This document shows, piece after piece, positions 25,351 to 33,866 of a stretch of 64,000 bases of DNA. This DNA is from Ruminococcus sp. GTDB lineage: Bacteria; Bacillota; Clostridia; Oscillospirales; Ruminococcaceae. Both the position numbers and the translations under genes were made by a program. The stretch is taken from contig JAHABC010000005.1 of the NCBI GenBank assembly GCA_018376535.1, positions 1 to 64,000 of the forward strand. The letters are read 5' to 3'. The notes beneath the pieces are model-generated. The model ran no database searches. It was given only the letters and a program-made list of their open reading frames with translations, and was not told the origin of the DNA. The first letter of the stretch is position 1. The number at the start of each line of letters is the position of its first letter.

Positions 25351-26988
25351 CTAATCAATTTGTTTAGTAGGGATATTAAGGTTATCAGCCCTAGCGATAA
25401 CATCTTTAAGACTAGCACTATCCAGTCCATTATTTTGGACACTATTATTAGCGACAGAAGTATTAGTTTTCTTTTTGTTAGCCAAAACTTTGTAATGACC
25501 ACCCAACACTCTATCAATAATAGACACTAACATAAGAGCATTTTCTTGCTGTTTAAAGAGGTTTAAAAATATCTCTTGTTCTGCAAGAATTAAAACGTAT
25601 TTTCCGTTGATTACTGCCCTAGAACCATCTAAAACAGCGTACATACCAGGATTTACTTTCTTTAACTCATCTAAGATAGTTTGCCAATTCTGTAGAACTT
25701 TAAAGTCTTTACGATTAAGTTTAGAAAATTCACCTTTTAGCTTAACATTGCCATCATTTTTAACCATGCTAGGCATAGGGGATATGTTAGAAACGTTTGA
25801 ACTATCCACTCTACTTTCAAGTAGGTTTACACGTTCCACTAAATTAGATATCATACTACTAATTTGAGGATTGATTACTGCATTATTATTAACATCTACA
25901 CTATTAGAGTCGCCATTGCACATACTAGCTAATAAGAACTCCAATTCAATTCGTTTATTAGAACTTTTAGACAACTTATTATAACAACTTTCCAATCCGT
26001 TCATATAGTAAAGAACAGTTTTTAAATCCATGGATTTAGATAGTTCAGTTAAGCGTTCAAGTTCGTTAGGCATACAAGCAAACGTATCTGCTTGAGATGG
26101 TGCAACCTTTAACACCATAATGTTGCGTACTTGAGAAATAATATCATTACAGAAAACTATTAAATCTTTAGATTGCATATATAGTAAGTCAACAAGTTGA
26201 AAAAGTTTAGCCGTATCTTTATTAACAAGATATTCCAAGGCATCAAATAGATATTCTCTACCAGCTATACCCATAGCAGAAGATACAACCTCTTGAGTAA
26301 TATTATCCGAAAAGGCACTTGATTGGTCTAAAAGTGATATAGCATCACGCATACCACCATCGGATAGTTTAGCAATCAAGAAAGATGCGTCTTTAGTAAG
26401 AGTAAAATCCTCATGTTCAGCGATATATAGTAACCTTTCCGAAATATCTTCGGGAAGTATTCTTTTAAAGTCAAACCTTTGGCAACGTGAGAGTATAGTA
26501 GCAGGTACTTTGTTAATTTCAGTAGTAGCCAATATAAACTTGACATATTCTGGAGGTTCTTCCATAATCTTCAAAAGTGCATTAAAAGCATTCGTAGAGA
26601 GCATATGAACCTCATCTATAATATAGACTTTGTACTTGCAACGTTCAGGTAGATACACTGCACCATCACGCAAATCACGGATATCTTCAACACTGTTGTT
26701 AGAAGCTGCATCTATCTCTATAATATCACTAATTGATGAATTTTCTATATCAGTACAGATATCACAACTAAGACAAGGGTTGCCATCGATATTATTTAAA
26801 CAACATAGAGCCTTTGCGAATATTCTAGCACAAGTAGTCTTACCAGTACCACGAGAACCTGTAAATATATACGCATGAGCAGTTTTACCACTTTTAATTT
26901 GATTTTTAAGTGTATCAGTCACATGGCTTTGAGATATAACGTCATCAAAAGTTTGTGGACGCCACTTTCTATAAAGAGCCTTATACAT
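25351..26988 (-). CDS. dnaX: DNA polymerase III subunits gamma/tau
   Basis: DnaX is the clamp-loader ATPase. The 545-residue protein starts MYKALYRKWRPQTFDDVI, with Walker A GSRGTGKTT, a four-cysteine zinc module (CCLNNIDGNPCLSCDIC), the DEVHML box and sensor region ATTEINKVPATILSRCQRF. The C-terminal third is divergent, as in tau. ATG 26988 is the family start; the longer frame upstream runs into the SRP RNA gene and is not translated. It lies directly downstream of that RNA gene. Confidence 0.96.
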   Translation of the reverse strand: MYKALYRKWRPQTFDDVISQSHVTDTLKNQIKSGKTAHAYIFTGSRGTGKTTCARIFAKALCCLNNIDGNPCLSCDICTDIENSSISDIIEIDAASNNSVEDIRDLRDGAVYLPERCKYKVYIIDEVHMLSTNAFNALLKIMEEPPEYVKFILATTEINKVPATILSRCQRFDFKRILPEDISERLLYIAEHEDFTLTKDASFLIAKLSDGGMRDAISLLDQSSAFSDNITQEVVSSAMGIAGREYLFDALEYLVNKDTAKLFQLVDLLYMQSKDLIVFCNDIISQVRNIMVLKVAPSQADTFACMPNELERLTELSKSMDLKTVLYYMNGLESCYNKLSKSSNKRIELEFLLASMCNGDSNSVDVNNNAVINPQISSMISNLVERVNLLESRVDSSNVSNISPMPSMVKNDGNVKLKGEFSKLNRKDFKVLQNWQTILDELKKVNPGMYAVLDGSRAVINGKYVLILAEQEIFLNLFKQQENALMLVSIIDRVLGGHYKVLANKKKTNTSVANNSVQNNGLDSASLKDVIARADNLNIPTKQID

Positions 26989-27012
26989 AGTCACGCACTC
27001 AACTCCATTTAA

Positions 27013-27142
27013 AAAAAGTTCCGAAACATAGGTGTGCAGGCTGGCTACGGCACACAACACAGTCCGCTTAATGCTGCTCGGTTCCCCGCCTGACATGGTT
27101 CACGGTGTCTTGTTGCATAGGGCCCGCACACCTATATTTCGG
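27013..27142 (-). ncRNA. ffs: Signal recognition particle RNA (small bacterial, 4.5S type)
   Basis: The minus strand gives a single long hairpin whose ends pair (CCGAAATATAGGTGTGC with GCACACCTATGTTTCGG, 27021-27142). The apex contains the SRP core: GTCAGG, a GGAA tetraloop closed by CGG/CCG, then AGCAGC. A T-run at 27013-27019 ends transcription. Its place just upstream of dnaX is the same as in Bacillus. It binds Ffh for membrane-protein targeting. Confidence 0.93.
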
Positions 27143-27194
27143 AATATTAATACTATACTTATGATGTGAGTTTAATGTTTCTCACAACGTTTAT

Positions 27195-27223
27195 ATTATA
27201 TCACAACTTTTTAGAAAATGCAA
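27195..27223 (-). promoter_or_regulatory. Promoter of the SRP RNA gene
   Basis: On the minus strand TTGCAT (27218-27223), 17 bases and TATAAT (27195-27200) with an extended TG. It is about 50 bases before the RNA and may serve dnaX, ybaB and recR by readthrough. Confidence 0.75.
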
Positions 27224-27265
27224 GAGGATTTTAAAAAAAATTTTTAAATTTCTGTTAATTTTCTA

Positions 27266-27294
27266 TTTACAAGATTTTTTTTTTGTGATATACT
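27266..27294 (+). promoter_or_regulatory. Promoter of the lipoprotein gene
   Basis: TTTACA (27266-27271), 17 bases and TATACT (27289-27294) with an extended TG, about 55 bases before the start codon. Confidence 0.65.
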
Positions 27295-27347
27295 CAAATC
27301 AAAACGATACTATTTTAACATAGTATCTAAAAAAAAGGAGATTTTTT

Positions 27348-28187
27348 ATGAAAACTTTTAAAACTATGATTGCTCTGTTAAGTTGTTCCATGCTTCTATG
27401 CAGTTGCAGTTCTATAGATAACCTTTCTACTACTCAAGATGACGATTTAACTACTATTGGTGATACCTCTAGTAATAACGATACTTCTTTAACAACTTCC
27501 GATAAGGTTGAAACGTCTAGTAGTTCAAGTACTATGGACACATCTTCTACTTCCATGGATAGTACTACATCTGTAGATACTTCTAGCACTACTGACGATA
27601 CCACATCTTTAGATACTACCTCAGATACTCAAACTTCCGAAACTACTGAATACGTTCCAGTAACCTATGATGAATTAGTAATACCTATAACTACAACCAG
27701 TGAGTACATCACAAAAGATATGTGCAAGGAAATCGCTGAATACTTTAACTCCATGATAAACATTGATGTCGATACCTTTAATAGCAAACAACTCTCAGCA
27801 TACAATAGCTTTATGGACGAATATCTAACACAAAACGAATCCAGTTTAAGCGAAATGCTTGCCACCTATTGCGATAACTTTTTAAAATCTAGTGGTGATG
27901 AGGAGGCAGGTTATACCGACTTTACTATAGATTCTATAAGGTTGGACTATCCTAACGATATGGAAAGTATTCTAAATACTATGGACTATATAAATCAATT
28001 AGATGACGTTACCGACCAATATGAAAACTATACACTATCTAAAGAGTTGACTGCATACTATCAGCTAACATACTCCATGGATTATACTCTAACTGGCGAC
28101 GGCTTAGAAAACTTTGAGGGTATTAGAAGCGGTAGTATTCTAGTATTAGATATAGATGGTAAAATATCGTTGATTATGTTATACTAA
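27348..28187 (+). CDS. Ser/Thr/Asp-rich lipoprotein, function unknown
   Basis: The 279-residue protein has a lipoprotein signal (LLSCSMLLCSC, lipidated cysteine near residue 18-20). A low-complexity region of Ser, Thr and Asp (about 22-105) follows, which probably spans the cell wall. The C-terminal domain (about 110-279) is mostly helical with phrases like TKDMCKEIAEYFNSMINIDVDTFNS; I do not recognise it. AAAGGAG precedes ATG 27348. It is monocistronic and has its own promoter. The following hairpin (TTGATGCT/AGCATCAA, 28200-28223) is probably its terminator. Confidence 0.8.
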   Translation: MKTFKTMIALLSCSMLLCSCSSIDNLSTTQDDDLTTIGDTSSNNDTSLTTSDKVETSSSSSTMDTSSTSMDSTTSVDTSSTTDDTTSLDTTSDTQTSETTEYVPVTYDELVIPITTTSEYITKDMCKEIAEYFNSMINIDVDTFNSKQLSAYNSFMDEYLTQNESSLSEMLATYCDNFLKSSGDEEAGYTDFTIDSIRLDYPNDMESILNTMDYINQLDDVTDQYENYTLSKELTAYYQLTYSMDYTLTGDGLENFEGIRSGSILVLDIDGKISLIMLY

Positions 28188-28239
28188 ATTATGCAAAACT
28201 TGATGCTATACCATAAGCATCAAATTGCATTATTTGGAA

Positions 28240-28297
28240 ATGTATACGATATCAATTTATAAATTGTGGTATTTTTTATAAATGTAAACGTTATTAT
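28240..28297. promoter_or_regulatory. Pair of cre-like operators upstream of the sugar-binding protein gene
   Basis: ATGTATACGATATCAA (28240-28255) and ATGTAAACGTTATTAT (28282-28297) each fit the catabolite-response consensus with one mismatch. They are 42 bases apart, about four helical turns, and lie 50-100 bases upstream of the -35. They may bind CcpA or a LacI-type sugar regulator. Confidence 0.5.
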
Positions 28298-28345
28298 TTG
28301 TGATTTTTACTAAAAATTACACTCTTAAAATATCTAATTAGTGCA

Positions 28346-28374
28346 TTGACATTGTTATCATAACATATTATAAT
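28346..28374 (+). promoter_or_regulatory. Promoter of the sugar-binding lipoprotein gene
   Basis: Perfect TTGACA (28346-28351), 17 bases and perfect TATAAT (28369-28374), about 58 bases before the start. Confidence 0.82.
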
Positions 28375-28431
28375 AGTACTATCTAAGAATTAACGAATAA
28401 TAATGTTCATGAAAGGTGTTGATTGTTTTCT

Positions 28432-29862
28432 ATGAAAAATATTAACTTTAAAAAAATTATTGCAGGTATAATGTCCATTTCTATGATGTTTTCTCTAGGT
28501 GCTTGTAGTGGTGGCTCAGATGGTGGCTCTACTGATGGTGATACTACCACTACCGCTGGAAGAACCAAAGAAGAAGATGAGGTTACTGTAGCTGATTTGG
28601 GTGAAAAATATCCTAATGATGTTGACATCTCTGGTCAAGAAATAGTTTGGATGGCTGATTATGATATAAACCCTAGCAACAACGATGACAGAAGTGTCGC
28701 TCTAACTCTATTTGAAGATACTTACGGTGGTAAAGTTAAGTGGATTCAAACTACATCGGCTACTAAGTTCGATGACCTAGCTAACAAGATTATGTCAGAT
28801 GAACAAGTAGATATGTTCCCTTATGAATGGAGTTGTCTTCCTAATGGTGTATATAAAGACCAGTATGAACCTCTTGACGATTACATCAACCTAGATGACG
28901 ACCTTTGGGCTGATGTTAAATATATGGCAGAAAGTTTAGTGTATAATGGTAAACACTATGTTATACCTTATGCTATATCCGACCCTGTATGTATTCAATA
29001 TAGCCGTGAACTAATGCAAGAAGAAGGCTTAGATGACCCTTATGAACTATATCAAAAGGGTGAATGGACTTGGGATACTTTCATGGACATGATGGAAAAG
29101 TTCGTAAATAATGCTGATGACGGTGAAGAACGTTTTGGTATAAACGGTTGGTTCGGACAAGCTGTAGTACAATCTACTGGTAAGACTATCGTTACTTATG
29201 ATGGCTCTAAGTTTGCTAACAACATTACAGACCCTCAAATTGAAAAAGCTGAACTACTACTTCAACAGATTGCACAAGAAAATCTATATGACCCTAGTTG
29301 GAAGTCCTACTTCCCAGAAGATGGCTTGACACTATTCTATGCAATGGGTGGTACTTGGTCACTAGGCGAATCCAATGGTAAAAATCCAGATGGCGATATA
29401 ATGATAGTTCCATTCCCTAAAGACCCTGATGCCGACAAGTACTATGCTTGTGCCAACTATGCTGCTAAGATGTTAGTTAAAAACTCACAAAAAGGCGATG
29501 CAGTTGCAACATACATCAAGTGCGAAAGAATTGCTCAAGTAGAAGACCAATACAAGGAAACTGCTAAACAAAAGGCATTAATTCAAACTCAAGATGCTAA
29601 AGGAAATGTAATTAAATACATCACTGAAGAACAATACGACGCTTTCCAAAAGTACGTTGAACAAGATATCTCTCCTGTATTCGATTACGGCTTTGGTATG
29701 GGTTCAAGAATGTACGGCGATGGCGAATATACTTACGAAACTCGTGGAGTTATAAACAATCTAATGGAAGCACTTCTAAATGGTGAAGTAAACACTTGGG
29801 CTGAACTTCGTGAGGCATGGTCATCTGTTGTAGATACCGAGATTGAAACTTATAACAAATAA
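28432..29862 (+). CDS. Extracellular solute-binding lipoprotein (sugar ABC transporter family 1)
   Basis: The 476-residue lipoprotein has a signal with lipobox LGAC, a short Gly/Ser/Asp/Thr linker and a family 1 solute-binding fold. Typical phrases are TKFDDLANKIMSDEQVD, YVIPYAISDPVCIQYS, GEWTWDTFMDMMEKF and FYAMGGTWSLGES. Such proteins deliver oligosaccharides to ABC permeases. No permease or ATPase gene adjoins it, so it must use a transporter encoded elsewhere. The start is uncertain: ATG 28432 fits the signal peptide, but a TTG at 28423 is closer to AAAGGTG. The neighbouring phosphorylase suggests cello-oligosaccharides; this is inference. Confidence 0.85.
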   Translation: MKNINFKKIIAGIMSISMMFSLGACSGGSDGGSTDGDTTTTAGRTKEEDEVTVADLGEKYPNDVDISGQEIVWMADYDINPSNNDDRSVALTLFEDTYGGKVKWIQTTSATKFDDLANKIMSDEQVDMFPYEWSCLPNGVYKDQYEPLDDYINLDDDLWADVKYMAESLVYNGKHYVIPYAISDPVCIQYSRELMQEEGLDDPYELYQKGEWTWDTFMDMMEKFVNNADDGEERFGINGWFGQAVVQSTGKTIVTYDGSKFANNITDPQIEKAELLLQQIAQENLYDPSWKSYFPEDGLTLFYAMGGTWSLGESNGKNPDGDIMIVPFPKDPDADKYYACANYAAKMLVKNSQKGDAVATYIKCERIAQVEDQYKETAKQKALIQTQDAKGNVIKYITEEQYDAFQKYVEQDISPVFDYGFGMGSRMYGDGEYTYETRGVINNLMEALLNGEVNTWAELREAWSSVVDTEIETYNK

Positions 29863-29874
29863 TATACATCAAAT

Positions 29875-29902
29875 AAATGGGTGAAAATTTCACCCATTTT
29901 TG
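29875..29902 (+). terminator. Terminator after the sugar-binding protein gene
   Basis: AAATGGGTGAAA pairs with TTTCACCCATTT and a T-run follows, about 12 bases past the stop. Confidence 0.85.
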
Positions 29903-29916
29903 TTATTTAAAACATG

Positions 29917-29945
29917 TTGACATATTTCATATTTTGGGATATAAT
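29917..29945 (+). promoter_or_regulatory. Promoter of the candidate small RNA
   Basis: Perfect TTGACA (29917-29922), 17 bases and perfect TATAAT (29940-29945) in a gap between a terminated plus-strand gene and a minus-strand gene. No ORF lies downstream before the next terminator. Confidence 0.75.
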
Positions 29946-29951
29946 TTAATA

Positions 29952-30041
29952 GCAGTGCCTAAACATTGCAACTATAAAAATACCCTGCATATAACTATCT
30001 TTTGAGGGGAAGATGGTTATTATGTGGGGTAATATTTTTTT
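29952..30041 (+). ncRNA. Candidate small RNA of about 90 bases
   Basis: From the expected start at about 29952 the transcript has a 6-pair hairpin (GCAGTG, 29952-29957, with CATTGC, 29964-29969), an A-rich single strand, then a 23-pair hairpin with one bulge (29981-30031), and ends in seven T residues (30035-30041). There is no ORF with a ribosome site. It sits between the sugar-binding protein gene and the GH94 gene. I do not recognise it as a known family; the strong promoter and terminator make it a real transcription unit by sequence criteria. Confidence 0.6.
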
Positions 30042-30047
30042 AAAAAA

Positions 30048-30079
30048 TATCGAAATGGATATTTAAATCCATTCCGATA
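30048..30079 (-). terminator. Terminator after the GH94 gene
   Basis: A stem of TATCGGAATGGAT and ATCCATTTCGATA (one mismatch) is followed on the minus strand by T residues, about 35 bases past the GH94 stop. Confidence 0.75.
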
Positions 30080-30112
30080 AAAAATATATCAATTAATTTA
30101 GAAAACCCGAAC

Positions 30113-32509
30113 TTAACCTAATACTACAGTAATCTTGTTACAATCTTGAAGTTTACAAGCACAAATAAAGTTATCTTGAAGTTTTTCGCCATTCAAAACT
30201 ACTTCCTTGACACCACTTTCAACATGGTTAGGGTTTTGAACGTCTATGCTTAGATGCTTACCACGGAAATCTTTTTCAATAGTAAAGCCGTCCCAATCGC
30301 TTGGAATAGATGGTGAAATTACTAAGCCATCGGCATTTGGACGCATACCACAGATACCTTCAACACAACCTACCATTACTGTAGATGCTGTTCCTGTTAG
30401 CCAGTGTACATGAGAACGTCCTTCAAAGTCGGAACGAGTGGACTCTGTAAATTGACCATGAACGTATGGTTCAATAACTCTAATTTCAGCCTTATCGTTC
30501 ATAGATGCAGGGGAACTTTCCTTGAAGTATTCAAAGGCTCTGTTACCGTGACCGAGTAAACTTTCAGCAAGTATCAACCAACCTTGTGATTGTGAGAAGA
30601 TACCACCATTCTCCTTAGTATCTGGAGTGAATATGTGCATTAAAGCACCATCGAAATAGTGGTCAACGTAAGGAGGTTCAAGAAGTTTTGCACCATATGG
30701 AGTGTTTAAAATACTATGAACACTTTCCATAGATTTTTCAGCTTGTGAACTATCGGCAAAACCAGAAATTACGCCCCAACTTTGTGGATTTAACCACATA
30801 TTAGCCTCAGGGTCTTTTTTAGCACCTACGATAACACCATCTTCACGGATACCTCTAATCCAACGGTCATCGTCCCAACACTCAGAGAGTGCCTTGCCAA
30901 GTTTACTTTGAACATCATCTATATAAGATATGTATTCAGTATCATTTTTATCTTGAGCATAGCCTTTAATAACGCTCATAGCGTAGTATAGTTGGAACGC
31001 TACGAAAGTACTTTCACCCTTCTTACCAAGACGTAGACAGTCGTTCCAATCGGCGTGTAGACCAGCAGGCATATTGTGGTCGCCAAGACGTTCCATAGAG
31101 AACTTAATCGCTCTCTTTAAGTGATTATATACAGTATCTTCGCCACCATTAGCGTATACTATTACTTCGTCTAAGAAATCCTTGTTACCGCTTTCACCGA
31201 TGTACTTAACTATAGTTGGGAACAACCATAGAGCATCATCTGCACGATAAGATGGGTGACCCGTTTCACGAACGTAGTCGGCATCATCAGGAGTATTCTC
31301 GTGACCTGCATTGTGATTGAACTTAACTAGAGGTAGACCACCACCGTTATCTACTTGAGCAGATAGCATAAATCTAATCTTTTCAAGAGCCATTTCTGGG
31401 TCTAGGTGGATAACACCTTGAATATCTTGAACAGTATCACGATATCCGTAACCGTTTCTTAAACCACAATATATAAACGATGCTGCTCTTGACCAAATGA
31501 AAGTCATAAAGCATTGATAAGCGTTCCAAACGTTAATCATGTTGTTAAACTCATCGCTAGGAGTTTTAACTTGGAAATGGTTTAACTTTTTATGCCAATA
31601 ATTTTTAAGTTCAGCGACTTCCTTATCTACTTGACCTTCTGTCTTGTAAGTAGACATAATTTCTTCAGCTTCGGCGTTGTTCTTTTGACCAACTAGATAG
31701 ATAAACTCTTTAGTTTCGTTAGGTTGTAGAACCACATCGGATTGTAATGCTCCACAAGCGTTAGAGTTATAGTTAAGAACGTTATCGCACTTACCGTTTT
31801 CAACTGCTATAGGGTTGGAGTATGTTCTATAAGAGCCTATAAAGTTATCGAAGTTACCATTATAAGCAGATACATCTGCACCAACAAGACCGAAAAATCT
31901 TTCTTTGTGGTTAGAACCAGTAGCATCTTTTCCGCTATTTTCATTAATATGTTGAACTATCTTGTTACCCTCGAAAGTAGTTCTAGTTATAAATAGAGTA
32001 TATTGTAGATTTACTTGGTCTTGTTCGTAGTTATTATCGTTAGTAAACTCAACAAATCCGAATACAGATAGATTTCTAGGTTTATTAGAGTTATTAGTAA
32101 CTTTGCAACGCCAAACCTCATAAGTTTTGCCATCTGGAACGTAATAAGTAGTTTCAGACTTAATATCCTCATACTCTGAAGTTATTATAGTGTATGCAGT
32201 ACCATGACGACATTCATTTTTATACTTATCGAGAGGCTTGCCAACTGGTTGCCATGATGCAGACCAATAGTCATTAAGTTCATTATCTCTAATGTAGATA
32301 TATCTACCTGGTAGAGCCATATTAGAGTTAAATCTATAGCGTAAAATTCTGCCATTAGCTCCAGATTTAACAAAGCTGTAGCCTCCAGCGTTATTAGATA
32401 CTATTGCACCATATTCAGGTGAACCTAAATAGTTTACCCAAGGAGCAGGAGTATCTGGACGAGTAATAACATACTCTTTGTTTTCAAGATTAAAATAACC
32501 GTATTGCAT
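30113..32509 (-). CDS. GH94 glycoside phosphorylase, probably cellobiose phosphorylase
   Basis: GH94 enzymes split beta-glucosides with phosphate; cellobiose phosphorylase yields glucose 1-phosphate and glucose in the cytoplasm. The 798-residue protein starts MQYGYFNLENKEYVITRPDTP, contains GLRNGYGYRDTVQDI and HADWNDCLRLGKKGES with the general-acid aspartate of DWND (near 485), and ends with the phosphate-site region GTASTVM. There is no signal peptide. The length fits cellobiose phosphorylase and is shorter than cellodextrin phosphorylase. Chitobiose or cellobionate specificity cannot be excluded. AGGAG precedes the ATG. A perfect cre site lies in its leader. Confidence 0.9.
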   Translation of the reverse strand: MQYGYFNLENKEYVITRPDTPAPWVNYLGSPEYGAIVSNNAGGYSFVKSGANGRILRYRFNSNMALPGRYIYIRDNELNDYWSASWQPVGKPLDKYKNECRHGTAYTIITSEYEDIKSETTYYVPDGKTYEVWRCKVTNNSNKPRNLSVFGFVEFTNDNNYEQDQVNLQYTLFITRTTFEGNKIVQHINENSGKDATGSNHKERFFGLVGADVSAYNGNFDNFIGSYRTYSNPIAVENGKCDNVLNYNSNACGALQSDVVLQPNETKEFIYLVGQKNNAEAEEIMSTYKTEGQVDKEVAELKNYWHKKLNHFQVKTPSDEFNNMINVWNAYQCFMTFIWSRAASFIYCGLRNGYGYRDTVQDIQGVIHLDPEMALEKIRFMLSAQVDNGGGLPLVKFNHNAGHENTPDDADYVRETGHPSYRADDALWLFPTIVKYIGESGNKDFLDEVIVYANGGEDTVYNHLKRAIKFSMERLGDHNMPAGLHADWNDCLRLGKKGESTFVAFQLYYAMSVIKGYAQDKNDTEYISYIDDVQSKLGKALSECWDDDRWIRGIREDGVIVGAKKDPEANMWLNPQSWGVISGFADSSQAEKSMESVHSILNTPYGAKLLEPPYVDHYFDGALMHIFTPDTKENGGIFSQSQGWLILAESLLGHGNRAFEYFKESSPASMNDKAEIRVIEPYVHGQFTESTRSDFEGRSHVHWLTGTASTVMVGCVEGICGMRPNADGLVISPSIPSDWDGFTIEKDFRGKHLSIDVQNPNHVESGVKEVVLNGEKLQDNFICACKLQDCNKITVVLG

Positions 32510-32534
32510 GAAAAAAATCTCCTATAGTTTATTT

Positions 32535-32550
32535 TTGTAAACGAATACAT
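32535..32550. promoter_or_regulatory. cre site (CcpA operator) in the GH94 leader
   Basis: TTGTAAACGAATACAT fits the cre consensus WTGNNANCGNWNNCAW at every position. It lies about 30 bases downstream of the expected transcription start, where CcpA would block elongation in rich sugar. Confidence 0.65.
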
Positions 32551-32582
32551 CCCGTATAAAGAATGTTCTAAGTACTTATAAC

Positions 32583-32612
32583 ATCATAACACATAATTAG
32601 ACTACTTGTCAA
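32583..32612 (-). promoter_or_regulatory. Promoter of the GH94 gene
   Basis: On the minus strand TTGACA (32607-32612), 18 bases and TATGAT (32583-32588), about 75 bases before the ATG. Confidence 0.65.
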
Positions 32613-32659
32613 CTGATTTTTTTTAATAATTAAAAAAAATTTCAAGGTATAAAATAGAG

Positions 32660-32792
32660 TTTTCAACACACTTTCCACAATTTAATATATTTTATATTTT
32701 TCAGAAAATCGACGTACCTATGTGACTATATTTCTTAAAATATTTCCCAAAGCACAAAATCAACTTTTAAATGTTGAAAACTTTGTGGAAAA
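32660..32792. other. Cluster of four DnaA-box-like 9-mers away from oriC
   Basis: The GH94-to-32915 gap (405 bases) holds TTTTCAACA (32660-32668) and CTTTCCACA (32671-32679), then in the opposite orientation TGTTGAAAA (32772-32780) and TGTGGAAAA (32784-32792). These are the same 9-mers that fill the origin at 60.3-60.65 kb. The two pairs face each other across about 90 AT-rich bases with no ORF. Confidence 0.5.
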
Positions 32793-32914
32793 AACTTTAT
32801 ACATATAATAGAATATTTTAACACTAGTTGAGCATACTATATCTATAAGAAACTATCCTTTATGGATTGCGAAGTACAATATACATCGATTTTAAATTTT
32901 GGAGGGATTTTCTC

Positions 32915-33169
32915 ATGATTAAGGGAGTAAATAAAAAGGTTATAGAAATAAATAATCCAAATAGTTGTTACTTTGATAAGGTTATACTATATCTTAAACC
33001 CAATAACGATATTCAATCTAGTAACGAACTTTCTTTTGAGGTCGATAGGTATTTAAAATCCTTAATTAAGGAAAACATAAATACTAACGATAAAAAAAAA
33101 GCTAACTTAGGATTTATCTTAGGCATGGCTATAGTTTTAACTTTGATTATAACTCTACTTTTAATTTAA
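32915..33169 (+). CDS. Small tail-anchored protein, function unknown
   Basis: The 84-residue protein has a soluble, mixed N-terminal part (VIEINNPNSCYFDKVILYLKP) and one C-terminal membrane segment (about 64-84, LGFILGMAIVLTLIITLLLI), with almost nothing after it: a tail anchor. GGAGGG at 32901-32906 fixes ATG 32915. It is followed by a long AT hairpin and then the rimP promoter, so it is monocistronic. I do not recognise a family. Confidence 0.7.
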   Translation: MIKGVNKKVIEINNPNSCYFDKVILYLKPNNDIQSSNELSFEVDRYLKSLIKENINTNDKKKANLGFILGMAIVLTLIITLLLI

Positions 33170-33205
33170 TTTCTTGATAATTTTTAAAAAAATTATCAAG
33201 AAATT
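33168..33205. terminator. Long AT-rich hairpin after the tail-anchored protein gene
   Basis: AATTTCTTGATAATTTTT is followed by its complement with two extra A residues as loop; the arms contain T and A runs, so it may terminate in either direction. Confidence 0.6.
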
Positions 33206-33217
33206 TATTAAACCCCC

Positions 33218-33246
33218 TTGAATTTTCTAGTATAGTGTGATATAAT
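33218..33246 (+). promoter_or_regulatory. Promoter of the rimP-nusA-infB operon
   Basis: TTGAAT (33218-33223), 17 bases and TATAAT (33241-33246) with an extended TG. A hairpin AAAGACAGG/CCTGTCTTT (33275-33298) with a short T-rich tail follows in the leader and could attenuate the operon. Confidence 0.75.
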
Positions 33247-33323
33247 ACTATTGTAATTTACTTATAGTTCCAGCAAAGACAGGTTAAATCCTGTCTTTCG
33301 TTTGTATACGGAGGATTTTTATT

Positions 33324-33800
33324 ATGAAAATAAAAAAGTATGGTAATACTGAAAAAATCGTCTATGACTTAGCTTTGCCTCTTGCTAATGAGTTAGGTCT
33401 ATCGATTTGGGACGTTTGCTTTGAAAAAGAAGGTGCTGAATGGTATCTTAGAGTTTTTATAGATAAGCCAGACGGCATTTGTATTGAAGATTGTGAAAAT
33501 CTAAGTAGACCTTTAAATCAAAAACTAGATGAGGTAGACCCTATTAAACAAAGATACTTCTTTGAAGTCGGTTCTGCTGGTTTGGGTAGAAGTCTAACTA
33601 AAGAGCATCATTTTAATGAGTGTATCGGCGATGACGTGGAAGTAACCTTCATTAGACCTAACGACTTAGGAAAAACTTTTATAGGTCAACTTACACAATT
33701 CACTAAAGATACTATAACTGTAGTATCCGATACTACTGAGGCTACTATCAATCTAGTAGATGTCGCTAACGTTAAACTTTATGAAGAGTATGACTTTTAG
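33324..33800 (+). CDS. rimP: Ribosome maturation factor RimP
   Basis: RimP assists 30S subunit assembly. The 158-residue protein has the family phrases LGLSIWDVCFEKEGAEWYLRVFID, GICIEDCENLSRPLNQKLDEVD and FEVGSAGLGRSLTKEHHF, followed by an Sm-like C-terminal barrel. GGAGG precedes ATG 33324. It is the first gene of a translation-transcription operon running to ribF. Confidence 0.95.
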   Translation: MKIKKYGNTEKIVYDLALPLANELGLSIWDVCFEKEGAEWYLRVFIDKPDGICIEDCENLSRPLNQKLDEVDPIKQRYFFEVGSAGLGRSLTKEHHFNECIGDDVEVTFIRPNDLGKTFIGQLTQFTKDTITVVSDTTEATINLVDVANVKLYEEYDF

Positions 33801-33819
33801 TCAAATAATAACTATATAA

Positions 33820-33857
33820 TATGAAAGGAGTAATCACCTAAAAAAATTTAAGGTGAT
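33820..33857 (+). promoter_or_regulatory. nusA translation-start region with hairpin and tiny upstream frame
   Basis: AAAGGAG (33824-33830) is followed by a hairpin, ATCACCT (33833-33839) with AGGTGAT (33851-33857), before the ATG at 33867. The second arm hides another ribosome-site-like sequence. An ATG at 33821 opens a six-codon frame (MKGVIT) ending inside the hairpin, so its translation would open the stem. Confidence 0.4.
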
Positions 33858-33866
33858 GTTAAAAAA

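Noticed and set aside
26989..27096. N-terminal extension of dnaX by 36 codons
   Set aside because: It would be translated from the SRP RNA gene; the family start MYKALYRKWRP fits ATG 26988.
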